DNA of 63,715 bases from Paulinella micropora (lineage: Eukaryota; Cercozoa; Imbricatea; Euglyphida), in contig BJOX01000212.1 in the NCBI GenBank assembly GCA_009731375.1, positions 343,511 through 407,225 on the forward strand. The letters run 5' to 3'. The notes below the pieces were generated by a model. It was not told the origin of the DNA, did no database searches, and saw only the letters and a program-made list of their open reading frames with translations. Shown here piece by piece: positions 8,082 through 15,446 of the stretch. Positions within the stretch are counted from its first letter, which is position 1. Each line of letters opens with the position of its first letter. Position numbers and translations under genes: made by a program.

Positions 8082-11000
8082 ATGAGCACCGGCCGGTGTA
8101 ACAAGCGCCGCCGGCTCGATGGCTTAAGTGACCTTTTTGAGCTGCCGGAGGACGGACAGAACGGCGACTTCCTCGTCTCGGATGGAGACGGGGGCGCGAG
8201 GTGGGAGACCGGCGGCGCTGCGCCCCCGGACTCCGGCGGTGGTAGTGGCCACGTGACAGACTACAATAACCCTCACAAAACGTCGCTGGCGAATTTAGTA
8301 AACTCGTCGACACTGAAGCTGACGGGGGCGGGCGGCGACAGTACGCTCTCCGCTCCAACCACTGGCTCTTCAGCGCTCAAGCTGCCGACTAGCTCGCCAA
8401 GCAGCATGAGCTTGGTGTCGCTGGCTCCTGACGGCGCGCTGCAGCACGGGGACCAAGCCATCTCCCACAACCTGAGTTTCGGGGAGGTTATGTTAACCAA
8501 CCAGCCGGTCGGCATGGCTAGCAATAGCTCGGGCGGGTACACCGCGAGCGCGTCCAGTTCAAACGGCTTCGACGAGCCTTGGAACGCGTTTGATTCCAGC
8601 GCCTCTACGTTCTGGACTAACAGCGCGCCAGACATTTACAGCGGCGCTAACCCCTCGGAACACACCGGTAGCAGCAAGTCTGTTATCGGTGGCGTTACTT
8701 ACAACGGTGCGTGGCTGAAGCTGGATTTTGGGTCGCCTGTTACTCTGTCGTCGTACTCGTACGACCCCAGGGGTGGCTCTATGGGCCCTTATACCTTTTA
8801 TGTCGGCGCTTCGGCAGATGACGTGGCCTACAGCCTTTGGGACAGCCGCACGGCGGTTAGCTCTTCGCAGTCATTCACGCCCGCCTCGCCGGTCATGGCG
8901 CGCTATGTCTTGCTGGCCTTTACCAGAGCGCAACCTTTCGCATCGTATGTTGGACTTGTAAGGCTAGGCTTTACCTTTACCAGGTGCGCACACCTGCCCA
9001 AAAACCTCGGTCCTCCCGTCGATCGACGAGACGCCGCTAACAAGTACTATGTGGACTCGCAGACGTCCAAGACGCCGCTGACTATTGGTACGTCCTCGAT
9101 TGCGAGCACGGGGAGCGTGGCGCTGGCTTTGCCGAGCGCGCTGCCCGCCGCGACGTCGCTGGTGTCGATGACGTCTGCGGGCGCGCTGCAGCACGGGAAC
9201 CAAGCCATTTCCCACAACCTGAGCTTTGTCGCCACTGCGTACGTGAAGAAGCCCGACGGCATGACGAGCAACAGCTGGAACGGCCTGGTCGCGAGCGCGT
9301 CTACGTCCGGGAACGGCAACGCGTACGATGGCTTTAACACGGGCTCGAACTTTGCCTGGCAGAGCAACACTAGTACCTACAATGCCACGAGCGGCGCCTA
9401 CACTTCCATTGCCAGCAAAACGTTTTCGAATGTAGCGTACCCCGGAGAATGGCTCCAGCTAGATTTTGGCACTGGGGTCGTCCTGCAGCAGTATTGCCTG
9501 CAGGCCCAGTCCAGCGGTCTGGATAAGTCACCAAAGACCTGGCAGGTGGGCATGTCGTTAGACGGCACTAGCTGGACGCTGTGGCACACTGGCTCGTACA
9601 CTTTTACCGATGGCAGTTCCATCACCTTCACGCCGACCGACACTGCCAGGGCCGCCCGGTACGTGGCCATTGTGGTTGCTTCTATCAAGGCGGGAGGAAC
9701 CTCTAGCTTCTGTGCAATCGGCCACTTTGGCTTCGACTACACGTCGTGCCCCGCGATCAAGAACGTAGCGACGCCTCTCGTCGGCACGGACGCTGCCAAC
9801 AAGGCCTACGTAGACCTGCTAAGTGCTTCTGCGCAGAAACTGCCAGCGTCTCTGCCCTCTGCAGGACGGACGGCCCTGGTTACGGTAGACAGCAGCGGCA
9901 ACTCGGGCACGGGCGCCGCGACCTCGTTAACGCCGTACTCGTTCCCTGTCTGGAGCAACGCCTCGTCTAACAGCGCCACCTGGGCCGTGTCAGCCTATGC
10001 CTATGAAATAGGTTATGGCGATACTTGGCAGCCTTGGAGAATGTTTGACAATATTACCACAGGTGACACGGGCTTTTTAGGCAAGATATTTTACAACAGC
10101 AGCGGAGTCTACACTGCATCGCTCGTCACTGGTCTCGGTTACAGTGTGCAATCAACTAACGGGGTACAAGGAGATTGGTTTCAGCTGCGCCTCGTGGACG
10201 GGACTAGCATGCGCCTGAAGGACTTTGACTGGTACCCGCGCTTGAATGTAGATAATACGTATAGCACGTGGCCCCGGCGGATAGCAGTGTTTGGCTCTAA
10301 CCAAGCGACCGCTCTTCCCACTTCCTGGACAGAGTTGTACCGCTCCGGCAGCGACATGCCTACTTGGCTAACCTCTGAGCTTTACAGGACTTTCACCCTC
10401 ACTAGCCAGGGCTACTACAAAGTCTACCGCTTTGTCATAGAGTCGCTCTATGTCAACCCGGGTGGGAATGGTTATGTACGCATTGCAGAGATCAAGCCTA
10501 GGTTTTGGACAGGGAAACAGGCATTCGCGATCGACGCTGATGGTCATATCGTGATCGGCTCGACCCCGGAGTCGCACGCACACACGTCGCCGCTGACGAT
10601 CGGTACCTCTACGATCGCGAGCACCGGGAGCGTGGCGCTGGCTTTGCCGAGCACCCTGCCGAGCACAGTCTCCTTTGTCTCGCTACACCCCGCCGGCATA
10701 CTGAGTACTTCAGCAGCAGCCTCTCTGGAGCTTGCCCCGGCCGTAGCCGCGTACACCATGCCCAGCAACTTCACGAGTAATTCTACCCACAGCTCTGTCT
10801 GGTCCCTGAACCGGTCGTCTCTTTGGGCATCTTCTACCTGGGAGGTCTGGAGGATTTTCGATGGTCTCTACAACACGGGCGACGCCTGGATATGCGAGCA
10901 GAACTTATACAACGGCGGCTCGGGCGCTTACACAGGAGCACAGTCGTCGAACGGCATTCCGGGCGAATGGTTCCAGCTGAGACGCGTCGATGGAGTGCCA

Positions 11001-11963
11001 ACTACACTCGTGGGCTTTGAGTTCTGTCCTCGCATCCACAACCCGTCCTTCATAATAGGCCCCAAGAAGCTGGCCGTCCTCGGCTCTAACCAAGAAGACG
11101 AAAATCCCACAAGCTGGACAACGCTCTACTACACGACAACCTCTGAAGCAATATGGGGAACTAGCGAGTCTTTCAGGACCTGGACGATCCCTACCCCCGC
11201 TGCTTACAAGGTTTACCGCTGGGTGATTGAGAGTTTTTGGCCCAATGGAGGGATCACCTACTGCGACTGTGCGGAACTGAGGCCGAAATTCTACGTCCCC
11301 GGTTACGGCAGCGTCAGTTCGATCTCTCCATGGCCCTATGGGGGTAGTGTTGCGCTCACGCTGCCGAGCGCGTTGCCTTCTGCCGGCACGGACCGTGTGC
11401 TCCAAATCAACCACCTCGGCGAGCTCGAGCTGGGCACCTGGGACCGCGGCCACTGGCTGACTAGCGACACGGCAGTCACTCTTAGTAGTGGAGCTGGCAG
11501 GAAGATCCCGGTCGATGGCGCGGTTAAGCTGGCGCCCGTGTACGGCAATATCACCGTAAGCCACGCCGACGGCTACACGACCTGGCAGAACACTTCGGGC
11601 ATGACCAGGAAGTGGTTCATTACGGGATGCTTCAGGTATTTGAACAGCGCGGCGGCCACGACCGCAATGACAGCAGGCATGTCTTGCGCAACCTGGGTGG
11701 AAAGGAACTCGGTGAGGCCTGCTAACACGAATGTACAGGGCACGAATGCGCTTCTCCACTCGGAAGCCGCTACCAGCGGCCAGTTTGAAAGCATGCGCTA
11801 TGTCAAGCCCTGGCTCGCCGGCGTGCTGGAGGTACTAGCAAACGAGTATATCTGGTTCGAAACGTTAGGTACGACACAGGGCGCTACACAATGGAGTGTG
11901 GTCATCGGCGGCACCTTAGCAGGGGACAGGGGTCGCGTAACCATTACCGAGATTCCGGGCTGA
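8082..11963 (+). CDS. Giant fibre/adhesin with F5/8C (discoidin)-like modules
   Basis: 1293 residues. After a short basic N-terminus the protein repeats a spacer (GTSxIASTGSVALALPSxLP, three near-identical copies plus a diverged first one) followed by modules of about 150-190 residues. The modules have discoidin/F5-8C character: the pattern SNSSGGYTASASSS...AFD...FWT, then GAWLKLDFGSPVTL, then ARYVLLAF. DAANKYYVD and DAANKAYVD, motifs common in phage tail fibres, link modules. The last about 180 residues (TWVERNSV..., ending GRVTITEIPG) look like a beta-rich C1q/TNF-type head. Inference: a trimeric surface fibre binding host glycans. It is the largest virion-type gene on the plus strand, and module repetition suggests diversification by recombination. 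Confidence 0.75.
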   Translation: MSTGRCNKRRRLDGLSDLFELPEDGQNGDFLVSDGDGGARWETGGAAPPDSGGGSGHVTDYNNPHKTSLANLVNSSTLKLTGAGGDSTLSAPTTGSSALKLPTSSPSSMSLVSLAPDGALQHGDQAISHNLSFGEVMLTNQPVGMASNSSGGYTASASSSNGFDEPWNAFDSSASTFWTNSAPDIYSGANPSEHTGSSKSVIGGVTYNGAWLKLDFGSPVTLSSYSYDPRGGSMGPYTFYVGASADDVAYSLWDSRTAVSSSQSFTPASPVMARYVLLAFTRAQPFASYVGLVRLGFTFTRCAHLPKNLGPPVDRRDAANKYYVDSQTSKTPLTIGTSSIASTGSVALALPSALPAATSLVSMTSAGALQHGNQAISHNLSFVATAYVKKPDGMTSNSWNGLVASASTSGNGNAYDGFNTGSNFAWQSNTSTYNATSGAYTSIASKTFSNVAYPGEWLQLDFGTGVVLQQYCLQAQSSGLDKSPKTWQVGMSLDGTSWTLWHTGSYTFTDGSSITFTPTDTARAARYVAIVVASIKAGGTSSFCAIGHFGFDYTSCPAIKNVATPLVGTDAANKAYVDLLSASAQKLPASLPSAGRTALVTVDSSGNSGTGAATSLTPYSFPVWSNASSNSATWAVSAYAYEIGYGDTWQPWRMFDNITTGDTGFLGKIFYNSSGVYTASLVTGLGYSVQSTNGVQGDWFQLRLVDGTSMRLKDFDWYPRLNVDNTYSTWPRRIAVFGSNQATALPTSWTELYRSGSDMPTWLTSELYRTFTLTSQGYYKVYRFVIESLYVNPGGNGYVRIAEIKPRFWTGKQAFAIDADGHIVIGSTPESHAHTSPLTIGTSTIASTGSVALALPSTLPSTVSFVSLHPAGILSTSAAASLELAPAVAAYTMPSNFTSNSTHSSVWSLNRSSLWASSTWEVWRIFDGLYNTGDAWICEQNLYNGGSGAYTGAQSSNGIPGEWFQLRRVDGVPTTLVGFEFCPRIHNPSFIIGPKKLAVLGSNQEDENPTSWTTLYYTTTSEAIWGTSESFRTWTIPTPAAYKVYRWVIESFWPNGGITYCDCAELRPKFYVPGYGSVSSISPWPYGGSVALTLPSALPSAGTDRVLQINHLGELELGTWDRGHWLTSDTAVTLSSGAGRKIPVDGAVKLAPVYGNITVSHADGYTTWQNTSGMTRKWFITGCFRYLNSAAATTAMTAGMSCATWVERNSVRPANTNVQGTNALLHSEAATSGQFESMRYVKPWLAGVLEVLANEYIWFETLGTTQGATQWSVVIGGTLAGDRGRVTITEIPG

Positions 11964-11984
11964 TTCTGCCTTTAAAAAAGAAAG

Positions 11985-12006
11985 TTTTTTTTTTTTTTTC
12001 TTACGA
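11985..12006 (+). promoter_or_regulatory. T-run promoter-like element
   Basis: A run of about 15 T followed by CTTACG, 21 nt before the ATG at 12027; a variant of the TCTTCT element, also seen upstream of the exonuclease. Confidence 0.4.
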
Positions 12007-12026
12007 AACGAGTACTTTAATGATAA

Positions 12027-12368
12027 ATGCAACGGCTGTCACTGAAGAGGCTGGTGCCCTCTAGCGAGGACGCGCTGTCCAAGACCACGAGCGAGCTCAT
12101 GCGGGAGATGAAGCAGAGCTACCAGGACTTTAGCTGGGGTTGCGTGCCCGGCATGATTGTGCACGGCGTGCGTTTTTTGGCGGAGTACACGCAGCACACG
12201 GGCGAGGAAAAGAAGCGTGTGCTGATACATGTGCTGGTGGAGCTTTGCCCCGACGACGACCTGGACAGACTCATTCCACCGGTGATTGACACTATATGGA
12301 CTCTGGTGAAGGCCTTGATCGCCCAGGGCTGTTGTGAGCGCGCTGCGCTGGCATGCTGTGTATCATGA
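12027..12368 (+). CDS. Hypothetical 113-aa protein
   Basis: Starts MQRLSLKRLVPSSEDALSK and is predicted largely helical, with a hydrophobic-acidic stretch VLIHVLVELCPDDDLDRLIPP and a Cys-rich end (GCCERAALACCVS). No convincing transmembrane segment or known motif. The 3' end overlaps the 3' end of the convergent membrane-protein gene by about 75 bp. It has its own T-run promoter-like element. I do not recognise a family. Confidence 0.6.
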   Translation: MQRLSLKRLVPSSEDALSKTTSELMREMKQSYQDFSWGCVPGMIVHGVRFLAEYTQHTGEEKKRVLIHVLVELCPDDDLDRLIPPVIDTIWTLVKALIAQGCCERAALACCVS

Positions 12369-12975
12369 TCCTGCGGCCGGCGATGGGCGTGTCGCTGGCA
12401 AAGTTGGGCTTGCTCTGGGAGTCGTAGAGGCTCTCGGTCGTGACCTTGTTGCGGCGGAGTATGTGCAGCGGGATGATTTGCTCGACCTGGCGGATCTTTT
12501 CCAGCGTCATGATGGTGCGGACGAGCAGGACGTCCGCAGAAAGGCGGAAGCGCCTTCTCTTGGTAAGCTCGACGCAGATGTTGGACCTGAGCATGTCGTA
12601 CATGAGTTCGGCCGACAGGTGCTGGGTGTAGCGCTGGCCGAAATTGAAGAAGCCGTTGACGGTGTTGAGGATGGCCGTAATCAAGAGGCAAAGAACAGCG
12701 ACCCAGTCGTAGCCGGTACTCGCGCACCTGTCCAGCCCGAACTCGGCGACGATGATCGAGCAGACAACGGGCACGACGGTAGCCATCAGCCCCCAGGAAA
12801 CGTAGAGGATGTGGAAGAAGTTGGCCGACTGGGAGTTGAGCTTGGCATGCAGCTCGCACTCCTTGATGACGGACTTGAAGTAGAGCTCGTGCCTGTCAGA
12901 CCAGCTTTCCTCTTCCCTGCGCAGGTCGAGGTCGTCGCTGAGGCGTTCCTCCTCGCCCCCCCTCTCATCCTCCAT
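12292..12975 (-). CDS. Two-TM membrane protein, SLATT-like
   Basis: 227 residues. An acidic/charged N-terminus (MEDERGGEEERLSDDLDL) is followed by a helix, then two hydrophobic segments (around residues 55-80 and 88-110) separated by a short loop. A long charged helical region follows (ELTKRRRFRLSADVLLVRTIMTLEKIRQVEQ). Two adjacent TM helices followed by a cytosolic helix is the SLATT-domain layout, used in bacterial pore-forming effectors and also reported in giant viruses. The assignment rests on architecture only. Alternatives are a generic virion membrane protein. Confidence 0.6.
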   Translation of the reverse strand: MEDERGGEEERLSDDLDLRREEESWSDRHELYFKSVIKECELHAKLNSQSANFFHILYVSWGLMATVVPVVCSIIVAEFGLDRCASTGYDWVAVLCLLITAILNTVNGFFNFGQRYTQHLSAELMYDMLRSNICVELTKRRRFRLSADVLLVRTIMTLEKIRQVEQIIPLHILRRNKVTTESLYDSQSKPNFASDTPIAGRRIMIHSMPAQRAHNSPGRSRPSPESI

Positions 12976-13027
12976 TTTCGTGTGTTTTTGGTTTTTTTCC
13001 GAGCGAAAATTAAAAAAAAAAGAGTCA

Positions 13028-13192
13028 TCACTTTTTCTTCTTATTCTTCTTGCTCTTGGTCTTGGTACTAATGGACTTTTTGGCCGGACGGATAAGCTCC
13101 TTGGTACCGGTCTTGGCTACTTTGTGAAGGTACCGGGCGTAAGCAACCGGGTCGGCCGCTCCGTACCGCAACGCGGTCTGTGCGGTCATCAT
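13028..13192 (-). CDS. Small basic protein, 54 aa
   Basis: Starts MMTAQTALRYGAADPVAYARYL and ends in a lysine-rich tail (KTKSKKNKKKK). It lies between the SLATT-like and minor-capsid genes on the same strand. A T-run followed by CTTCTTCT (minus strand, 13221-13240) sits 30-50 nt upstream, as for neighbouring structural genes. The basic tail suggests DNA binding inside the virion. Short, but promoter, start and spacing all fit. Confidence 0.6.
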   Translation of the reverse strand: MMTAQTALRYGAADPVAYARYLHKVAKTGTKELIRPAKKSISTKTKSKKNKKKK

Positions 13193-13220
13193 TTTCTTTT
13201 TTCAAGTGAACAATTTTAAT

Positions 13221-13240
13221 AAGAAGAAGAAAAAAAAAAG
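13221..13240 (-). promoter_or_regulatory. Late-type promoter element
   Basis: On the minus strand a T-run followed by CTTCTTCTT, upstream of the 54-aa gene. Confidence 0.45.
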
Positions 13241-13246
13241 TGTGTG

Positions 13247-14089
13247 CTAGCTTCCTGCCTTGGAAAGGAGCATTTCCCACTCGGCGCCGTTGAGTTGGAC
13301 CTTGCTGTGTGTGTCCGGACTGACTAGCTGGATGTTGAGGTGCTTGGTAGGCCTAGGAAAATTGATCCATTGGCGATGTGTGTCGAAGGCTGAGCTCTGG
13401 TAAGCCCCGGCGGAGGCAAGGAAGGGGATGACGAGGGAAGCGTTGTGCGCGCGCTGCGTCTTGACGATGGCGAGCGTGTTGCCGTTGTTGTCCAGCTTCC
13501 TGTCCTCGATGTTGCCCCCGAGCGCGTAGCTGGAGCTGGAGGATTCCTTGATCTGGATGCCGAGGGAGATGGGCGTGCCTAGCGCAACCACGTTGGGCAG
13601 CAGGTTGGCCTGGTTGGGCACGAGCTGGTAGAGGACGTCGGAGGCGCTGGTGCGAAAGCCGAGGATGGCGTGCGCGCTGTCGCCCTTGTGATTGGAGTAG
13701 ATTTGGAACTCGGCGCCCGCGGGCAGCGTGAACTGCAGCTTCATGACGGGTTCGATGTACTCGACGAGGATGGCTGGCCCTTCCATGGTGTAGGCCACTA
13801 GGATGTCGGTGAGTGTGTCCGCGAGCGTTTTGGCCGTGTAGTTCTGGGAAGGGATGGTGATCGTGACGTCGCCGGTGCCGGTCTTGAAGAGGTAGAGCCT
13901 GTTGTTGGTGGAGTTGACGTTGTAGATGGTGTTGGGGATGGTGGCCCAGATGAGGCGGTAGTCGCCGACGATGGCTTCCGGGAGAGGGAGGCGGAAGAGC
14001 GCGGGGTCGCCGTCTCCCTGCAGGCGCTCCCGGTCCTTGGAGCGGACCAGGAGGTTCATTTCGCTGAGGTTGCGCAGCTGGCCGTGCAT
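13247..14089 (-). CDS. Minor capsid (penton-like) protein
   Basis: 280 residues from MHGQLRNLSEMN at 14089. The frame extends upstream to 14170, but that part is the T-rich promoter (PFFFLL...). The sequence is beta-rich with FRLPLPEAIVGDYRL and WATIPNTIYNVN near the N-terminus, then ILGFRTS in the middle, a pattern I associate with single-jelly-roll penton proteins of Polinton-like viruses. It is separated from the major capsid gene by only the basic protein, resolvase and HMG-like genes. Role: vertex capsomer. The assignment is by pattern and neighbourhood; a structural prediction would settle it. Confidence 0.65.
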   Translation of the reverse strand: MHGQLRNLSEMNLLVRSKDRERLQGDGDPALFRLPLPEAIVGDYRLIWATIPNTIYNVNSTNNRLYLFKTGTGDVTITIPSQNYTAKTLADTLTDILVAYTMEGPAILVEYIEPVMKLQFTLPAGAEFQIYSNHKGDSAHAILGFRTSASDVLYQLVPNQANLLPNVVALGTPISLGIQIKESSSSSYALGGNIEDRKLDNNGNTLAIVKTQRAHNASLVIPFLASAGAYQSSAFDTHRQWINFPRPTKHLNIQLVSPDTHSKVQLNGAEWEMLLSKAGS

Positions 14090-14146
14090 TATTATTATTC
14101 TGTTTTTTTTTCTTCTTCCTCCTCCTCCGTGTGTGACTATACTCGC

Positions 14147-14164
14147 GAGAAGAAAAAAAAAAGG
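14147..14164 (-). promoter_or_regulatory. Late-type promoter element
   Basis: Minus strand: a T-run then TCTTCTC, about 57 nt upstream of the penton-like start at 14089; supports that start. Confidence 0.45.
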
Positions 14165-14177
14165 AGGCAATTAGCAA

Positions 14178-14564
14178 ATGCCGAAGAAGGTGCCGATGGC
14201 CAAGAAGTCGGCGCTCAAGAAGCCGGCGCTCAAGAGGCCGATGGCCAAGAAGTCGGCGCGCAGGAGGCCGAGGCCGAGGCCGCAGTCGCCCGCGCGCACG
14301 CGTTCTCCCAGCCCAAACGGGACGATGCCGGATCCGGTGCAGCCCGCCCCAGCCAGACTAACGCCCCGGGAGAAGGCAATGTGGAAAAGCACGCACTTGG
14401 CGAAGCACTACACGCCCGGACAGAAGAGGGTGATGCGGAGGAAGTTGTGGGAAGTCCAGGACATCGACCCGAGCCTCTTGGCAGAGAGGAAAAGCTATAT
14501 AGCGGACCAGCGTAGGTTGCAAGAACAGGGCCTGTGGATTAAGAGCAGGCGTCAGCGCGTTTAA
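14178..14564 (+). CDS. Basic, histone H1/protamine-like protein
   Basis: 128 residues. The N-terminal 45 are built of repeats AKKSALKKP/ALKRPMAKKSARRRP, followed by SPARTRSPSP: K/R, A and P rich, as in H1 tails and in DNA-condensing virion proteins. The second half (LTPREKAMWKSTHLAKHYTPGQKRVMRRKLWEV) is a basic helical domain. Likely packages or condenses genomic DNA. Its stop codon overlaps the TTTAATCTTCT element that precedes the resolvase gene. Confidence 0.6.
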   Translation: MPKKVPMAKKSALKKPALKRPMAKKSARRRPRPRPQSPARTRSPSPNGTMPDPVQPAPARLTPREKAMWKSTHLAKHYTPGQKRVMRRKLWEVQDIDPSLLAERKSYIADQRRLQEQGLWIKSRRQRV

Positions 14565-14570
14565 TCTTCT
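14560..14570 (+). promoter_or_regulatory. TTTAATCTTCT element
   Basis: Exact TTTAATCTTCT overlapping the upstream stop codon and 29 nt before the resolvase ATG. The same 11-mer recurs on the minus strand at 18198 and 19412. Confidence 0.55.
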
Positions 14571-14599
14571 GGCCCCCACTTTCTCAAAGGAAGCAAGGA

Positions 14600-15181
14600 A
14601 TGAAGAGGATCGTGTCGGTGGACCCTGGCCTGCGCAATTTGGGGGTGGTGGTGGTGGAGAGCGACGGCCAGCAGTACGTGAAAGTGCTGTACGCAAAGGT
14701 GCTGGACGTGGCGCGGCAGCGCATGAACGACGCCGAGAAGACCAAGGCGGTCTACAAGCAGCTGGGCGCTATCCGCGAGGCGTACGGCGCGGACGTGGGG
14801 CTGGTGGAAGACCAGAATTTCGGCAGACAGAACACCAACGGCGACAACCTGCTGGTTCAAGTCGCGGCCGGCACAAGGCTGCTGTCGATGGACGCTAAGG
14901 AGTTAATTTACCGGCCGTCCTATTTCAAGTTTTCTGCTTTCTACACGCTCCGGAGCACGGACCCTACCCTTAAGGGGCGTTACAAGGAAGAGAGCAAAGT
15001 GTTAGCAGTGAATTTAATTAAGCAGTACAAGGTGGTGGGCAAGACCGAGCAGATCGGCGCTAGCGATCACTTGTCCGACGCGTTCGGCCTCGCTATGGCC
15101 GTGCTGCTCAAATCGTTTGGGCGGGAGCGCTCGGAGCCACTGCCGGTGCCGGTGCTGCCGGTGCTGGTTCCTGCCCCTTGA
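14600..15181 (+). CDS. RuvC/A22-type Holliday-junction resolvase
   Basis: 193 residues, the usual size. RNase H-fold catalytic acids are visible: D8 in VSVDPGLRNLG, E70 in GLVEDQNFG, and D156/D160 in ASDHLSDAFGLAM. This is the pattern of mitochondrial/poxvirus-type RuvC resolvases. Known role of the family: cutting four-way junctions, and in poxviruses resolving palindromic concatemer junctions into hairpin ends, which is relevant to the palindrome array at 36.4-38.6 kb. The 3' end overlaps the convergent HMG-like gene by about 75 bp. Confidence 0.85.
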   Translation: MKRIVSVDPGLRNLGVVVVESDGQQYVKVLYAKVLDVARQRMNDAEKTKAVYKQLGAIREAYGADVGLVEDQNFGRQNTNGDNLLVQVAAGTRLLSMDAKELIYRPSYFKFSAFYTLRSTDPTLKGRYKEESKVLAVNLIKQYKVVGKTEQIGASDHLSDAFGLAMAVLLKSFGRERSEPLPVPVLPVLVPAP

Positions 15182-15380
15182 CGACGCTGCTGTAGGACTC
15201 CTTGTCGTTCTTCCACATCTCTCCGATGCGCTGCATGCGCTCCTTGTGCGGTAGCTTCTTGATCTCTTCCTCCTTCATCTTCTCTTGGAAGTAGGCATTG
15301 TACTTGGAAGGCGCCCTTGTCCTCTTCTGCTTGACCGTCTCCTCGGCGGGCTTGGGCTTGCAGTTGTCGCAGTAAGACAT
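15108..15380 (-). CDS. HMG-box-like DNA-binding protein
   Basis: 90 residues. The N-terminal CDNC is followed by a region (residues about 22-63) with the HMG/YABBY-type pattern RAPSKYNAYFQEKM...LPHKERMQRIGEMWK. The C-terminus is low-complexity AP-rich (EPAPAAPAPAVAPSAP). HMG boxes bend DNA; viral copies are usually virion-associated chromatin-like proteins. It sits between resolvase and major capsid. The minus-strand element GAATCTTCT lies about 45 nt upstream. Confidence 0.65.
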   Translation of the reverse strand: MSYCDNCKPKPAEETVKQKRTRAPSKYNAYFQEKMKEEEIKKLPHKERMQRIGEMWKNDKESYSSVVKGQEPAPAAPAPAVAPSAPAQTI

Positions 15381-15424
15381 CTCTTTTAATTAAAAGGGAA
15401 GCCTTTCATACTTAATAGGCACTA

Positions 15425-15446
15425 GAAGATTCTTTTTTTTTTTTAA
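15425..15446 (-). promoter_or_regulatory. T-run/ATCTTCT element
   Basis: Minus strand: an A-run then GAATCTTCTAG, between the stop of the capsid gene and the HMG-like start. Confidence 0.4.

Noticed and set aside
12334-13071. 245-codon plus-strand frame
   Set aside because: Antisense to the SLATT-like and 54-aa genes, which have promoters and membrane/basic signatures.
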